Assembly: GCF_002263495.1 (NCBI RefSeq)
Contig: NZ_CP022753.1
Location: 1,736,001 to 1,800,000, forward strand
Length of the DNA stretch: 64,000 nucleotides
Source of the DNA: Nocardiopsis gilva YIM 90087
GTDB lineage: Bacteria > Actinomycetota > Actinomycetes > Streptosporangiales > Streptosporangiaceae
Direction: 5' to 3'
Made by a program: the position numbers and the translations under genes. The notes under the pieces were generated by a model. It made no database searches. It worked only from the letters and a program-made list of their open reading frames with translations, and was not told the origin of the DNA. Shown in pieces: positions 34,643-43,775 of the stretch (positions are counted from its first letter, which is position 1; each line of letters starts with the position of its first letter).

Positions 34643-35928
34643 TCACAGGAAGGTGCGTCCCTCGCCCGGTAGGTGGGGACGGTCGCGACGACCCGTGGGA
34701 CGGGGTCGGCCCCGGCGCCGCCCCCGTCAGCGGCGCCGGTCTCGATGAGGTGCAGTTCGGCGAAGCGTTCGCACAGCTCGCCGGCCTTCGCGTGGCGCAT
34801 CCAGACGCGGTCGCCGATGGCGAGCCGGTCGGCGGCGGCGCCACGCAGCGGCGTCTGGGCTTCCCCCGGACCCTCGGTGGGGCTGTAGCCGAGCCCACCC
34901 GGGAGGTAGGGCTGGGGGAGCGCTGCCGCGCCGGCGGGGCCGGAGGCGACGTAGCCCCCGCCGAGGGCGGTCGCGTAGCCGCGGCCGGGGCGGCGCACGA
35001 TCGGGAGGGCGAAGAGGGCGGCGGGGCGGCCGGTGAACCCGCTGAAGTGGTCGAAGAGGGCCGGCTGGAAGAGCCCGGATCCGGCGCCGATCTCGGTGAC
35101 GGCGCGTTCGCGGCTGGTCAGATGGGCGCTGCCGGTGCCTCCCCCGTTGACGAAGCGGATGTCGGCGACCTCGCGGACGGCGCGGACGATGGCGGCGCGC
35201 CTGCGGGCGAGTTCGATCCGGGACTGGTGCTTGATCCAGCGCACGGCGCGCCCGTAGAGGGGGTTGCCGGGCGGGGTGTCGGCGACCCCGGCGATCTGGG
35301 CCTCGTAGGCCATGATGCCGTCGAGGCGCAGGGTGGGGCGCTGGGTGATGGCGCGGGCGAGCGCGGCGGTCTGGGCGGGGGTGCGGATGGGGGAGCGGTG
35401 GGCGCCGATGCGCAGGCGCGGACCGAGGGGCTGCCAGCTGGTGTCGACGTCGATGCAGACCTTGATGGGGTGGGCGGGGTCGGGCGCCGCCGCGGTGATG
35501 AGGTCGAGGTGGGCGACGTCGTCGACCATGAGGGTGATGGAGCGCGCTGCGCGCGGGTCGGCGGCCAGCTGGGCGATGGCGTGGGTGTCGACGGTGGGGT
35601 AGGCGACGAGGATGTCGTCGGTCAGCGGGGTATCGACGTCGTGGGTGCCCTCCCTAGCGTCGCCGGCGCCGGTGGTGGCCAGCCAGATCGCTTCGGGGAG
35701 CGTGAAGGCCATGATTCCGGCGTATCCGGGGAGGGCGAGGGCTTCCCGCATCAGGTGGCGGCAGCGGACGGACTTGCTGGCCAGGCGGATGGGCGTGCTG
35801 CTGGCACGTGCGGCGAGGTCGGCGGCGTTCGCGCGGAACGCGGTGAGGTCGACGGCGGCGAAGGGCGGCTCCAGGTGGGCGGTCGCGGTGTCGTAGATGT
35901 CGCGGGCGCTTCTCATGCGGTGAGGCAT
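34643..35928 (-). CDS. Amino acid deaminase/aldolase (alanine racemase N-terminal/D-threonine aldolase-like), probable frameshift near 34665
   Basis: The protein has the alanine-racemase-type PLP barrel: AAVDLTAFRANAADL, the PLP lysine in IRLASKSVRCRHLMR, GIMAFTLPEA, IKVCIDVDTSWQP, and the C-terminal metal/catalytic region GDRVWMRHAKAGELCERF. Family members end soon after VATVPTYRGEG. Here the sequence reads TYRARDAPSC because the G run at 34665-34667 is one base short; adding one G restores a family-like end with a stop at 34643-34645. Without it the frame runs on to 34048 antisense through DUF3618. Coordinates given are the corrected ones. Sequencing error is the simplest explanation. Confidence 0.75.
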
Positions 35929-36075
35929 GCCACAAATTATGAGAGATATTCATGTATCGCGCGACGGCTGTGACGTGCGGGTCGCCGCGTTCTCGAACGT
36001 GCGGCTCGGTGGGCGGATAACCTGGAAGATCGTCCCCTGCCAGCAGAACGAAGTAGCCCGGGAGAGTTGCGACCC

Positions 36076-36957
36076 ATGAGTGATCGCGAATACGTACTGA
36101 CGCTGTCCTGTCCCGACAGCCGGGGAATCGTCGCCGGGGTGGCGAACCTCCTCAACGGGCACGGTTGCAACATCACCGAAAGCCAGCAGTACGGCGACCA
36201 CTACACCGGACGGTTCTTCCTGCGCGTGCAGTTCCTCGCCGAGCCCATGGCCGGGAGCGGAAACGGGGACGACGTCGTGACCGAAGAGGTGCTGCGCGGG
36301 GCCGTCGCGGCGCTGGCCGGGGACTTCGACATGGAGTGGGAACTGTGGCGGTGCTCGGTGCGCCCCCGCATGCTGGTGATGGTGTCGAAGTTCGGGCACT
36401 GCCTGAACGACCTGCTCTACCGGCAGCGCAGCGGGCTGCTCGACATCGACATCGCCGCGGTGGTCTCCAACCACCCCGACCTGGAGTTCCTGGCGCGCTC
36501 CTATGACCTGGACTTCCACCACCTGCCGGTGCGCCGCGAGACCAAGGCCGAGCAGGAGGCGCGGCTGCTGGAGCTGGTCGACTCCTACAACGTCGATCTC
36601 GTGGTGCTGGCCCGCTACATGCAGGTGCTCTCCGAGGACCTGTGCGCGAAGCTGCCGGGGAAGATCATCAACATCCACCACTCCTTCCTGCCGAGCTTCA
36701 AGGGCGCCCGCCCCTACCACCAGGCGCAGGCCCGCGGTGTGAAACTGATCGGCGCGACCGCGCACTACGTGACGGCCGATCTGGACGAGGGCCCGATCAT
36801 CGAGCAGGAGGTCTCGCGGGTCGACCACACCCACACGCCGGAGCAGATGACCGCCATCGGCCGCGACCTGGAGTCGTTGGCGCTGGCCCGAGCCGTCAAC
36901 TGGCACGCCCAGCGGCGTGTACTGCTCAACGGCGGCAAGACGGTGGTGTTCCGCTAG
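36076..36957 (+). CDS. purU: Formyltetrahydrofolate deformylase
   Basis: The 293-residue enzyme starts at ATG 36076. It has an N-terminal ACT domain (LTLSCPDSRGIVAGVANLLNGHGCNI) and a C-terminal formyl-transferase-type domain with VVSNHPDLEFLARSYDLDFHHLP, LARYMQVLSEDL, IINIHHSFLPSFKGARPYHQA and HYVTADLDEGPIIEQ, which contain the catalytic N/H/D set. It hydrolyses 10-formyl-THF to THF and formate, balancing one-carbon pools and feeding purine synthesis. It connects logically with the glycine/serine one-carbon operon at 42-47 kb. Confidence 0.95.
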   Translation: MSDREYVLTLSCPDSRGIVAGVANLLNGHGCNITESQQYGDHYTGRFFLRVQFLAEPMAGSGNGDDVVTEEVLRGAVAALAGDFDMEWELWRCSVRPRMLVMVSKFGHCLNDLLYRQRSGLLDIDIAAVVSNHPDLEFLARSYDLDFHHLPVRRETKAEQEARLLELVDSYNVDLVVLARYMQVLSEDLCAKLPGKIINIHHSFLPSFKGARPYHQAQARGVKLIGATAHYVTADLDEGPIIEQEVSRVDHTHTPEQMTAIGRDLESLALARAVNWHAQRRVLLNGGKTVVFR

Positions 36958-37213
36958 ATCGCGTTCGGTCCACGGGGGCGGGAACGGGTCACGTGGCGCC
37001 GCGCCCTCCACCACGGTCCATCGCGCGGATTCCGGGCGCCGGGCACTACGGGAATTCGGTCCCGGCGCAGCGGCTTTCTCTTGGAATCACCGTGATCTTC
37101 GGCGGCCGCGGAGTATTCTCATCGATCACACCCAAGATTCTCTACTTCTAGTGATTCTCTGGTTACCATGAGTGATGTGGGGGTTCGGTGGTCCGATCGC
37201 GGGTGAGGATGCC

Positions 37214-37516
37214 ATGGAGGGCGACGCGCAGCTCGACGCGGCGACGATCGCTCGGCGGATCGCGGCCGAGGCCCGGACCATCCCCGACGTCGTCGACCTG
37301 TCGGCCGGTGCGTTCCGCACCACGGTCACGCCGGCTCCCGAAGGGCGGATCGTCGGGGTCGCGGTGCGCCCGACCAGTGTCGAGGTCGGCGTGGTCGTGC
37401 GCTACGGGCGCCCCGCGCCGCAGATCGCGGCCGAGATCCGCGACCAGGTTCGCCCGCTGGCGCTGGGCAGGATCGTGCACGTCACCGTCGAGGACATCGT
37501 CGCCGGGGCGGGCTGA
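37214..37516 (+). CDS. Asp23/Gls24-like small protein
   Basis: About 100 residues from ATG 37214: ATIARRIAAEARTIPDVVDLSAG, then GVAVRPTSVEVGVVVRYG and PQIAAEIRDQVRPLA. This pattern of an N-terminal helix and alternating strands resembles the Asp23/Gls24 envelope-stress family, which attaches to membranes. ATG 37214 has a GAGG site; an alternative is a leaderless start at ATG 37175, placed 6 nt after a TACCAT -10 element (37164-37169). Family assignment is by pattern only. Confidence 0.6.
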   Translation: MEGDAQLDAATIARRIAAEARTIPDVVDLSAGAFRTTVTPAPEGRIVGVAVRPTSVEVGVVVRYGRPAPQIAAEIRDQVRPLALGRIVHVTVEDIVAGAG

Positions 37517-37728
37517 TCGCGCTGCACGGGCGGCCGCCGCCTAAGGCGGGCACCACCGCGCCGAAGGAGCAGGAACACAAGCGCACAAGGAGGCAGCCAG
37601 GCGGACACGGACGCGCGGCCGGATCGATGACGCGGATCGCGCCGCGCCGGGTCCGCCGGTGACCGCGGCGTCGGAGGTCTTCGGGGGGAGCCTCCGGCGC
37701 CGCTTCTCTGTCCCGCCGCGGTCAGTGC

Positions 37729-38433
37729 TCAGCCGAGGAGGGCGGCCAGCACGGCATCGGTGTCGGAAAGGTCATCGAGAACGGTGTCGGCGTCCAGCGA
37801 GCGCAGGGTGGCGGCGTCGGTCTCGCCCGTGGCGACGGCGACGATCCGGGCGCCGCCCTCCTGGGCGGCCCTGATGTCGTTGGCGTTGTCGCCGACGAGC
37901 ACCGTTGTCGCGGGGGTGAACTGGACGCCGACCCGCTCGTAGACGCGGCGGCGGGCGATGGACACGAGCTCGGGCCGGTCCATGTGGTCGTCGCCGTAGG
38001 CGCCCAGCGAGAAGTCCACGAGGTGGTCGAGGCCGAACGCGGTGAGCTTGCGCTCGGCGTTGCGCCGCGTGTTGCCGGTCAGCAGGGAGGAGATGATGTC
38101 GCTGTCCTCGGCGCAGTGCCGCAGGATGCGCTCGGCTCCGGCGAGGACGCGGCCGCGCTCGACCATCTCGGCCGCCCGCGCGGCGAAGAGGCGGTCCTGC
38201 ACGTCGAGGAAGCGCGCGAAGCCGTCGTCGGCGGGATCCACGCCGTTGGCCAGCAGCGTGTCGTGGAACCAGCGCCACTCGGTGCGTCCGGCGCCACGGG
38301 TCTCCTGGTGCTCGGTCAGGCCGCTGTATTCGGCGAACGCGGCCGAGAAGACCTCGAAGCCGACCCCCTCGACGTCGAGCAGGGTCTTGTCGATATCCCA
38401 CAGCACCAGGCGCTTGCCCACGTGTTCTCCCAT
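37729..38433 (-). CDS. HAD-superfamily phosphatase
   Basis: The 234-residue protein has HAD motif I LVLWDIDKTLLD (D at the nucleophile position, followed by I, D), motif II SLLTGNT, a lysine in the KLTAFGLDH region and motif III/IV VLVGDNANDIRAAQEGG. A helical cap sits between motifs I and II. It dephosphorylates a small cytosolic substrate; phosphoglycolate phosphatase-type enzymes are the nearest pattern. ATG 38433 has a GGAG site. It is divergent from fhuF, across a region containing an iron box. Confidence 0.85.
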   Translation of the reverse strand: MGEHVGKRLVLWDIDKTLLDVEGVGFEVFSAAFAEYSGLTEHQETRGAGRTEWRWFHDTLLANGVDPADDGFARFLDVQDRLFAARAAEMVERGRVLAGAERILRHCAEDSDIISSLLTGNTRRNAERKLTAFGLDHLVDFSLGAYGDDHMDRPELVSIARRRVYERVGVQFTPATTVLVGDNANDIRAAQEGGARIVAVATGETDAATLRSLDADTVLDDLSDTDAVLAALLG

Positions 38434-38550
38434 CAGCTCCACTGCACGTGCTGTCACCGTATCCGAGCGCGTGCGTCGGTTCCCCCTGTTCGTTGGAAAT
38501 GTGCCGGTGACGCCCGATACGGGAGGGGCGACGTGCGTATCACCCAAAGG

Positions 38551-38569
38551 TGAGGCTAGGCTAACCTAC
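38551..38569. promoter_or_regulatory. DmdR/IdeR-type iron box upstream of fhuF
   Basis: TGAGGCTAGGCTAACCTAC matches 16 of 19 positions of the IdeR/DmdR consensus TTAGGTTAGSCTAACCTAA. It sits 42-60 bp upstream of the fhuF GTG, where an iron-loaded repressor would block transcription. Confidence 0.8.
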
Positions 38570-38610
38570 GGAATCATTCGCTGGCCGTATCCGATCGCTC
38601 AGGAGTGCCC

Positions 38611-39474
38611 GTGCAGAGCTGCCATCCGCTGGTCGGCGTCGCCGCCTGGATCAACGCACGCGAGCTCTACATCGACGTGGACCTCCTGGGGGTCAACGAT
38701 CCTGCCCCGCCCGGGGCGGAGTGGACGCGGCTCGACCGGATGCCCGACCGGGTTCCCGAACTCATCGCCCTCCTGCTGGAGCGCTCCTGCGCGGGACACA
38801 CCACGTCCGCCGCGGCCTTCCTCGCCTCCGACATCGCGCGCCAGGTGCTCGCCTTCGCCTGCGTGGCGGCCTACCTGACCGGGCGGGCCCCGGACCTCGC
38901 GCCGGAGCGGACGTGGGTGCGCCACGACCCGGAGACGGGCCGGCTCGACCGGCTCGCCCTGCGCCAAGGCGCCGTGGCCGTCATCGACGGCGACCCGATG
39001 GAGCGCCGCCCCGGCGCCGTGTGCGTCGCGGACGAGGACGCACTGGACGCGTGGTTCATGGGTGCGGCGGTGGCCACCCTGGAGCCGGTGATCGATGCCG
39101 TGCGCGCCCATACGCGCTACGGCACCCGGCCGCAGTGGAGCATGGTGGCCGACGCGCCGCACGCCGCGCTCATCGGGGCCTCGCACGAGGTCGGCGCCGA
39201 CCAGTGGGCCGCATGGGAGCGGGCCCGGCGGATGGTGGCGTGGATCAACGCCGACCGCGCCCGCGTCGCTCCCAAACAGCGCCCCTTCCCGCTCGCTTTG
39301 GCGGGCCAGCCGGAGCACCGGCCGGAGCGGATGTTCATGGTGCGCGGCGGCTGCTGTTTCTATTACCGCTTCGGTGACGCCAAGTGCGCCACCTGCCCGT
39401 TGTCGAGCGACGAGCAGCGCGAGAGCGCGCTGCGGGAGCACTTCGAGCCCACGACGGTTTCGACCACCACCTGA
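38611..39474 (+). CDS. FhuF-type ferric iron reductase
   Basis: The 287-residue protein ends with the FhuF [2Fe-2S] motif GGCCFYYRFGDAKCATCPL (C-C-x10-C-x2-C), and its central part contains the LASDIARQVLAFACVAAYL helix of the IucA/FhuF class. FhuF proteins reduce iron in siderophores taken up by ABC importers. GTG 38611 follows a CAGGAG site. The iron box upstream indicates derepression under iron limitation. No siderophore transporter is adjacent. Confidence 0.85.
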   Translation: MQSCHPLVGVAAWINARELYIDVDLLGVNDPAPPGAEWTRLDRMPDRVPELIALLLERSCAGHTTSAAAFLASDIARQVLAFACVAAYLTGRAPDLAPERTWVRHDPETGRLDRLALRQGAVAVIDGDPMERRPGAVCVADEDALDAWFMGAAVATLEPVIDAVRAHTRYGTRPQWSMVADAPHAALIGASHEVGADQWAAWERARRMVAWINADRARVAPKQRPFPLALAGQPEHRPERMFMVRGGCCFYYRFGDAKCATCPLSSDEQRESALREHFEPTTVSTTT

Positions 39475-39611
39475 CCGTACGCGGATGACACGTCGAGGCG
39501 CTCGCCTCGCCCTTGCCCTCTGTCCATCGCCCATCTTCCGCGGTAAACGGCTGCAGATCCGGTCTCTATCTGGCAATATAACTCTGAGTAGTTAATACCT
39601 TACAGAAAGAG

Positions 39612-39899
39612 ATGGCTCTCGTGTACTCCACACCCCGCCGCCTGGCCGCGGCCTGCGGTGCCGTACTCCTGGGCAGCCTGCTGTCGCTGGCCATCGTGCT
39701 CCCGGCCCACGCGGAGCTCTTCAATGAGTGCTCGATCGCTCGCGGGATCAAGTACGGGCGGATCACCTTCCCCGACCCGTACAAGGAGAAGGCGCTGCAC
39801 CCCTGCGTGAAGAACATCCCGGTGCTGTTCCAGTGCCCGCACGGCTTCCTCTACAACCACATCGACAACGTGTGTGACGCGCCCGGCCTGAGGTCCTGA
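39612..39899 (+). CDS. Small secreted cysteine-rich protein, CBM14 (peritrophin-A)-like
   Basis: The 95-residue precursor has a Sec signal peptide cleaved after PAHA (residue 34), leaving 61 residues with C40, C65, C75 and C88. The tail FQCPHGFLYNHIDNVCDAP is a close match to the end of peritrophin-A chitin-binding domains (CPxG, aromatic, N, x5, CDxP), with C65-x9-C75-x12-C88 spacing. Two of the six canonical cysteines are absent. Binding to chitin or fungal/insect wall is inference from this pattern. The 5' region is unusually AT-rich (39565-39606). Confidence 0.65.
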   Translation: MALVYSTPRRLAAACGAVLLGSLLSLAIVLPAHAELFNECSIARGIKYGRITFPDPYKEKALHPCVKNIPVLFQCPHGFLYNHIDNVCDAPGLRS

Positions 39900-40015
39900 C
39901 CCACGACTCCGAAAGGCGCCGGACAGCAGCGAACACGAGGCATCGGTCGCGACGCGGGCCCATCCCGGGCCGCTGGTTCCCCGGGTTTGTCGGACCCCGT
40001 TGTTACGTTGGCGGC

Positions 40016-40420
40016 ATGGCTCGAAAGATTTTCGTGAACCTGCCCGTCAAGAACCTCAAGCGATCGGTCGACTTCTTCACCGCGCTCGGATTCTCGTTCG
40101 ACCAGCAATTCACCGACGAGAACGCCACCTGCATGATCATCAATGACGACGCCTTTGCGATGCTGCTCGTCGAGGACTTCTTCAAAGGTTTCACCAAGAA
40201 GGAGATCTGCGACGCGTCCACGCACACGGAGGCCATCGTCGCTTTGAGCGCCGATACCAGGTCGGAGGTCGACAGCCTGGTCGACTCGGCCCTCGTGGCC
40301 GGTGCGTCCGCGGCGAACGAGCCCATGGAGGAGTCGGGAGTTTACGTGCGATCGTTCCACGACCCCGACGGCCACCTCTGGGAGGTGGTCCACATGGACA
40401 TGAGCGCACAGCAGGCGTGA
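40016..40420 (+). CDS. VOC-superfamily (glyoxalase-like) protein
   Basis: The 134-residue protein is a paired beta-alpha-beta-beta-beta fold: FVNLPVKNLKRSVDFFTALGF, then CMIINDDAFAMLLVEDFF, and the C-terminal RSFHDPDGHLWEVVHMD with a metal-ligand glutamate. It lies near lactoylglutathione lyase-like proteins whose specific substrates are unknown. Metal and substrate are unassigned. Confidence 0.85.
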   Translation: MARKIFVNLPVKNLKRSVDFFTALGFSFDQQFTDENATCMIINDDAFAMLLVEDFFKGFTKKEICDASTHTEAIVALSADTRSEVDSLVDSALVAGASAANEPMEESGVYVRSFHDPDGHLWEVVHMDMSAQQA

Positions 40421-40548
40421 ACCCGCGTCAGCCGGTCTCCGTGCCGACAGCCGTGTAGCGGCCACACCCGCCGAAAGCCGTGGTGTCGTGATCGAGCGGT
40501 CGGGGTAAGCCCACTTCTGGGGCGGGACGTCGACTTCAGGGGGAATCC

Positions 40549-41016
40549 ATGGCGACCGCTGCAGACATCATGCATTCAAACGCTCAGTGCATCGACGAGA
40601 GCGAGACGTTGGACGTCGCCGCCCGGATGATGCGCGACATGGGGGTGGGGGCGCTCCCCATCTGCGGTTCGGACAAGCGCCTCAAGGGCATCATCACCGA
40701 CCGCGACATCGTACTCCGCTGTGTGGCCGAAGGCCGCGACTGCCGCACCACCACCGCCGCCGACCTGGCGCAGGGAACTCCGTTCTGGGTGGACGAGGAG
40801 GCGGACGTCAGCGAAGTCCTGCGGGGCATGATTGAACACCGCATCAAGCGGGTCCCGGTCATCCGCGACCACCAGCTGACCGGCATCATCAGCGAATCCG
40901 ACCTCGCCCGCGCCCTGCCCGAGCAACAACTCGGGCAGTTCGTCGAAGCAATGAAGTCGGGGCCGGCCGACCTAGTCCCCGGCGCCGGCTCCCGGCCGCA
41001 CCTCACCCACCACTGA
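40549..41016 (+). CDS. CBS-domain pair protein
   Basis: The 155-residue protein consists of two tandem CBS domains: AADIMHSNAQCIDESETLDV with IITDRDIVLRCVAEGRD, and DLAQGTPFWVDEEADVSEVL with IISESDLARALP. CBS pairs bind adenosine nucleotides or related ligands and act as energy or redox sensors, here stand-alone and soluble. The start has a typical ATG; the gene is monocistronic. Confidence 0.9.
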   Translation: MATAADIMHSNAQCIDESETLDVAARMMRDMGVGALPICGSDKRLKGIITDRDIVLRCVAEGRDCRTTTAADLAQGTPFWVDEEADVSEVLRGMIEHRIKRVPVIRDHQLTGIISESDLARALPEQQLGQFVEAMKSGPADLVPGAGSRPHLTHH

Positions 41017-41205
41017 CCGACACACGTTACGCCCGACACCAGACCCCGCGCGGCCGACACACGGCGTGCGGGGTCGCATCATGCACGTCGTCCGAAGCCA
41101 CTCAACGGGGCAACCCGTGTGACCTTCCCTCGGTCGTCGTTCACTCGCCAGGGAGAGGACAGCAACGCCTCCGCTGTCCGCAATCGGACAATTCGCTCTT
41201 CTCCG

Positions 41206-41234
41206 TTGCCCGCGGAATTCGGCAACCCTACGGT
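41206..41234 (+). promoter_or_regulatory. Leaderless promoter of the zinc-ribbon gene
   Basis: TTGCCC (41206-41211), a 17-bp spacer and TACGGT (41229-41234) form a plausible promoter. The GTG at 41241 lies 7 bp after the -10, at the expected first transcribed base, so the mRNA would have no leader. Confidence 0.55.
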
Positions 41235-41240
41235 ATTCGC

Positions 41241-41699
41241 GTGGGTGGTAGCCGCTGCAAGCACGAACTTCTACCCGGCCAGTGCGGGCTGTGTCGCGTG
41301 GCCAACAGTGTCCTTGTCGAACGCGTTGTGGTCACACGCGGGGGACTGGTATTCCGCCGGTCGACGCGCTGCGCCGCCCTGGTGGAGGGACAGCGGAAAG
41401 CCAGGTGGCGCGGAGACGAGGTGGGCGATCCGGAGAATGTTCCGATCGACCGTGTCCTCTACGACCGCGCCCCGTGTATCAACTGCTTTCCCGATTACGC
41501 TGGACCCGGTGCCAAGCTCTGCTGGGTTCTGCAATCGGGAGTGTGGCACAAAGGCCTGCTCAAACGGTGGCGGGGACGCAATTCCGTCGGCCTCTGGGAG
41601 GCCGACGTCGTCTACGCGGCCGATCACACCCAACGCACCCTGGTCCTCGACGAACGCTTCCTCCGCCCACGCGACCCGAACGAACAGACCTCGACCTGA
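41241..41699 (+). CDS. Unrecognised protein with two zinc-binding-like cysteine clusters
   Basis: The 152-residue protein starts with RCKHELLPGQCGLCR, a C-x-H...C-x2-C arrangement resembling a zinc ribbon, and has a second C-x2-C at APCINCFP. The middle segment VVVTRGGLVFRRSTRCAALV resembles small Cys-containing zinc-ribbon strands found before DNA- or RNA-binding domains. The C-terminal half (VWHKGLLKRWRGRN, LVLDERFLRP) is basic and may bind nucleic acid. I know no matching named family. It is transcribed from a leaderless promoter and followed by antitoxin debris. Confidence 0.55.
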   Translation: MGGSRCKHELLPGQCGLCRVANSVLVERVVVTRGGLVFRRSTRCAALVEGQRKARWRGDEVGDPENVPIDRVLYDRAPCINCFPDYAGPGAKLCWVLQSGVWHKGLLKRWRGRNSVGLWEADVVYAADHTQRTLVLDERFLRPRDPNEQTST

Positions 41700-41756
41700 A
41701 CCGGCCGCGCGGTACCATCGGGCGGCATCCAAGCGGCAATCAGGCGGGGTGAGGGC

Positions 41757-41951
41757 ATGGCGACGATCAACCTGGAGTTCAGCGAAGAGGAGCTGAAGCA
41801 GATCCGTCAGGCTGCCTAACTCGAGGAGACCGCCGTCTGTGAGCTGATCCGAAAGATTGTCCTCGCCGAAACCCACCATCGTCTTGTAATGGCGACGGCT
41901 CACCAGGTCACACGGACGTCTGCTGGACTGAACGCCAGGCTAGCGCGGTAG
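41757..41951 (+). pseudogene. Broken ribbon-helix-helix antitoxin-like gene (in-frame TAA)
   Basis: The ATG frame reads MATINLEFSEEELKQIRQAA, then TAA (41817-41819), then LEETAVCELIRKIVLAET and a tail ending LNARLAR before TAG. Together this is a normal ~64-residue RHH DNA-binding protein with one nonsense codon. The upstream GGGGTGAGGG could serve as its ribosome site. No adjacent toxin gene is visible. A sequencing error at the TAA is possible. Confidence 0.65.
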
Positions 41952-42218
41952 AGGCGGATCCTGAGCATCGAGACGGTCCGCTCGGCACGACGTTCCCTCG
42001 GCGACCACCGCAGTGACTTCAGGATTGGACACGGTCTCACCTCGGCCGTCGAACATGGGCCAGTCCAGCGGTTCGTCCCAGACACGGTTCGCCATGGCCG
42101 CCAGGTGGACACCTTGGCGGATGATCTCTGCTTCCGCAATACCGCGACGCCGCGCGGATTCCTTGATCAGAGCGAGGTCCGCTGAATCGACATAGACCGT
42201 CAATCTCTTCATGGCCAT
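41940..42218 (-). CDS. Ribbon-helix-helix (VapB/CopG-type) antitoxin, orphan
   Basis: The 92-residue protein from ATG 42218 begins [20 protein letters not shown], then [20 protein letters not shown] and [14 protein letters not shown], the pattern of RHH antitoxins usually paired with a PIN-domain toxin. The downstream position where the toxin would start is taken by the convergent broken RHH gene, with a 12-bp overlap, and no PIN domain is present. The C-terminal segment after residue 60 is unlike the family and may be degenerate. Confidence 0.7.
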   Translation of the reverse strand: MAMKRLTVYVDSADLALIKESARRRGIAEAEIIRQGVHLAAMANRVWDEPLDWPMFDGRGETVSNPEVTAVVAEGTSCRADRLDAQDPPLPR

Positions 42219-42291
42219 ATACCGATGCTGCCCCACGAACCCGTCGTCTGAGGGGACAACGCGGCACAAGCGTTGTCGGTTCGCTCCGTGA

Positions 42292-43701
42292 TCAGCACTC
42301 GATGACATTGACCGCGAGCCCGCCGCGGCTGGTCTCCTTGTACTTGTCGTGCATGTCACGGCCGGTGTCCCGCATGGTCTTGATGACCTTGTCCAGGGAG
42401 ACGAAGTGGCTGCCGTCGCCGCGCAGGGCGATGCGGGTGGCGCTGATCGCTTTGACCGAGGCTAGGGCGTTGCGTTCGATGCAGGGGACCTGGACCAGGC
42501 CGCCGATCGGGTCGCAGGTGAGGCCGAGGTTGTGTTCCATGGCGATCTCGGCGGCGTTCTCCACCTGGGCCGGGGTGGCGCCCAGGGCCTCGGCGAGGCC
42601 GCCCGCTGCCATGGAGGAGGCGGAGCCGACCTCGCCCTGGCAGCCGACTTCGGCGCCGGAGATGGAGGCGTTCTCCTTGAAGAGGATGCCGATCGCGCCC
42701 GCTGTGAGCAGGAAACGGACGACGCCGTCGTCGTTGGCGCCGTCGCTGAAGTGGGTGTAGTAGTGCAGGACGGCGGGGACGATCCCGGCCGCGCCGTTGG
42801 TCGGGGCGGTCACCACACGGCCGCCCGCCGCGTTCTCCTCGTTCACGGCCAGGGCGTAGAGGGTGATCCAGTCGCTGCCGCGCATCGGGTCGCTGAGGTC
42901 GGTCCGGTCCGGCTTGGCCAGGCCGGTGGCGTCGCACGTGCCGCCCAGCTGGCGGTAGAGGCGGTGGGCGCGGCGGGGGACCTTGAGGCCGCCGGGGAGG
43001 GTGCCCTCGGTGGTGACGCCGCGGCGGACGCACTGGCGCATCACGTGCCAGATCTCCAGCAGCTCGTCGTGGATCTGCTGGCGCGTGCGGCCGAACGCCT
43101 GCTCGTTGGCGAGCATGATGGCGCTGATCGACATGCCCGTCTCGCGGCACAGCCCGAGCAGCTCCGCGGCCGTGGCGAACGGGTAGGGCAGCGGGGTGTC
43201 GTCCGGCTTGATGCGGTCGGCTCCGGCGGCTTCCTCGTCGACGACGAAACCGCCGCCCACCGAGTAGTAGATCCGCGAGCGGAGCTCGGCGCCCTCGGCG
43301 TCGAAGGCCACGAACCGCATGCCGTTGGGGTGCCCCGGCAGGCTCTCCTTGCGGCGGAAGTCGACGTGCTCGGCCGGGTCGAAGGTGATCTCGCGGTGAC
43401 CGCCCAGCGCGAGGCGCCGGGTGGTGCGCACCTCGCTCAGCAGCCCCGACACCGCGTCGACGTCGACGTCCTCCGGGGTCTCCCCGAGCAGACCGAGGAT
43501 GACCGCGGTGTCGCTTCCGTGCCCCTTGCCGGTGAGCGCGAGCGAGCCGTACAGCTCGGCGCGCACCGTGGCCACCCGGTCGAGCAGGCCGGTGTCGACC
43601 AGGCCCGTGACGAACGTGCGGGCCGCCTTCATCGGGCCCACAGTGTGCGAGCTGGAAGGGCCGATGCCGATCTTGAATAGGTCGAAAACGCTGATGGCCA
43701 T
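42292..43701 (-). CDS. sdaA: L-serine ammonia-lyase (iron-sulfur, single chain)
   Basis: The 469-residue enzyme from ATG 43701 begins with the beta-domain [20 protein letters not shown] and has three cysteines for a [4Fe-4S] cluster: [18 protein letters not shown] and VPCIERN. It deaminates serine to pyruvate and ammonia. It is the last gene of a riboswitch-controlled operon after gcvT, gcvH and glyA, so glycine that is cleaved or converted to serine can be drained to pyruvate. A 207-bp gap with a terminator separates it from glyA, so it may be read partly independently. Confidence 0.95.
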   Translation of the reverse strand: MAISVFDLFKIGIGPSSSHTVGPMKAARTFVTGLVDTGLLDRVATVRAELYGSLALTGKGHGSDTAVILGLLGETPEDVDVDAVSGLLSEVRTTRRLALGGHREITFDPAEHVDFRRKESLPGHPNGMRFVAFDAEGAELRSRIYYSVGGGFVVDEEAAGADRIKPDDTPLPYPFATAAELLGLCRETGMSISAIMLANEQAFGRTRQQIHDELLEIWHVMRQCVRRGVTTEGTLPGGLKVPRRAHRLYRQLGGTCDATGLAKPDRTDLSDPMRGSDWITLYALAVNEENAAGGRVVTAPTNGAAGIVPAVLHYYTHFSDGANDDGVVRFLLTAGAIGILFKENASISGAEVGCQGEVGSASSMAAGGLAEALGATPAQVENAAEIAMEHNLGLTCDPIGGLVQVPCIERNALASVKAISATRIALRGDGSHFVSLDKVIKTMRDTGRDMHDKYKETSRGGLAVNVIEC

Positions 43702-43775
43702 GGTTCCTGCCCTCCTCGTTGAGTACAGGGTGCGGTAGTTGGAAGCGGTTGTGGGGGCACCGGCCGTAAAACGCC

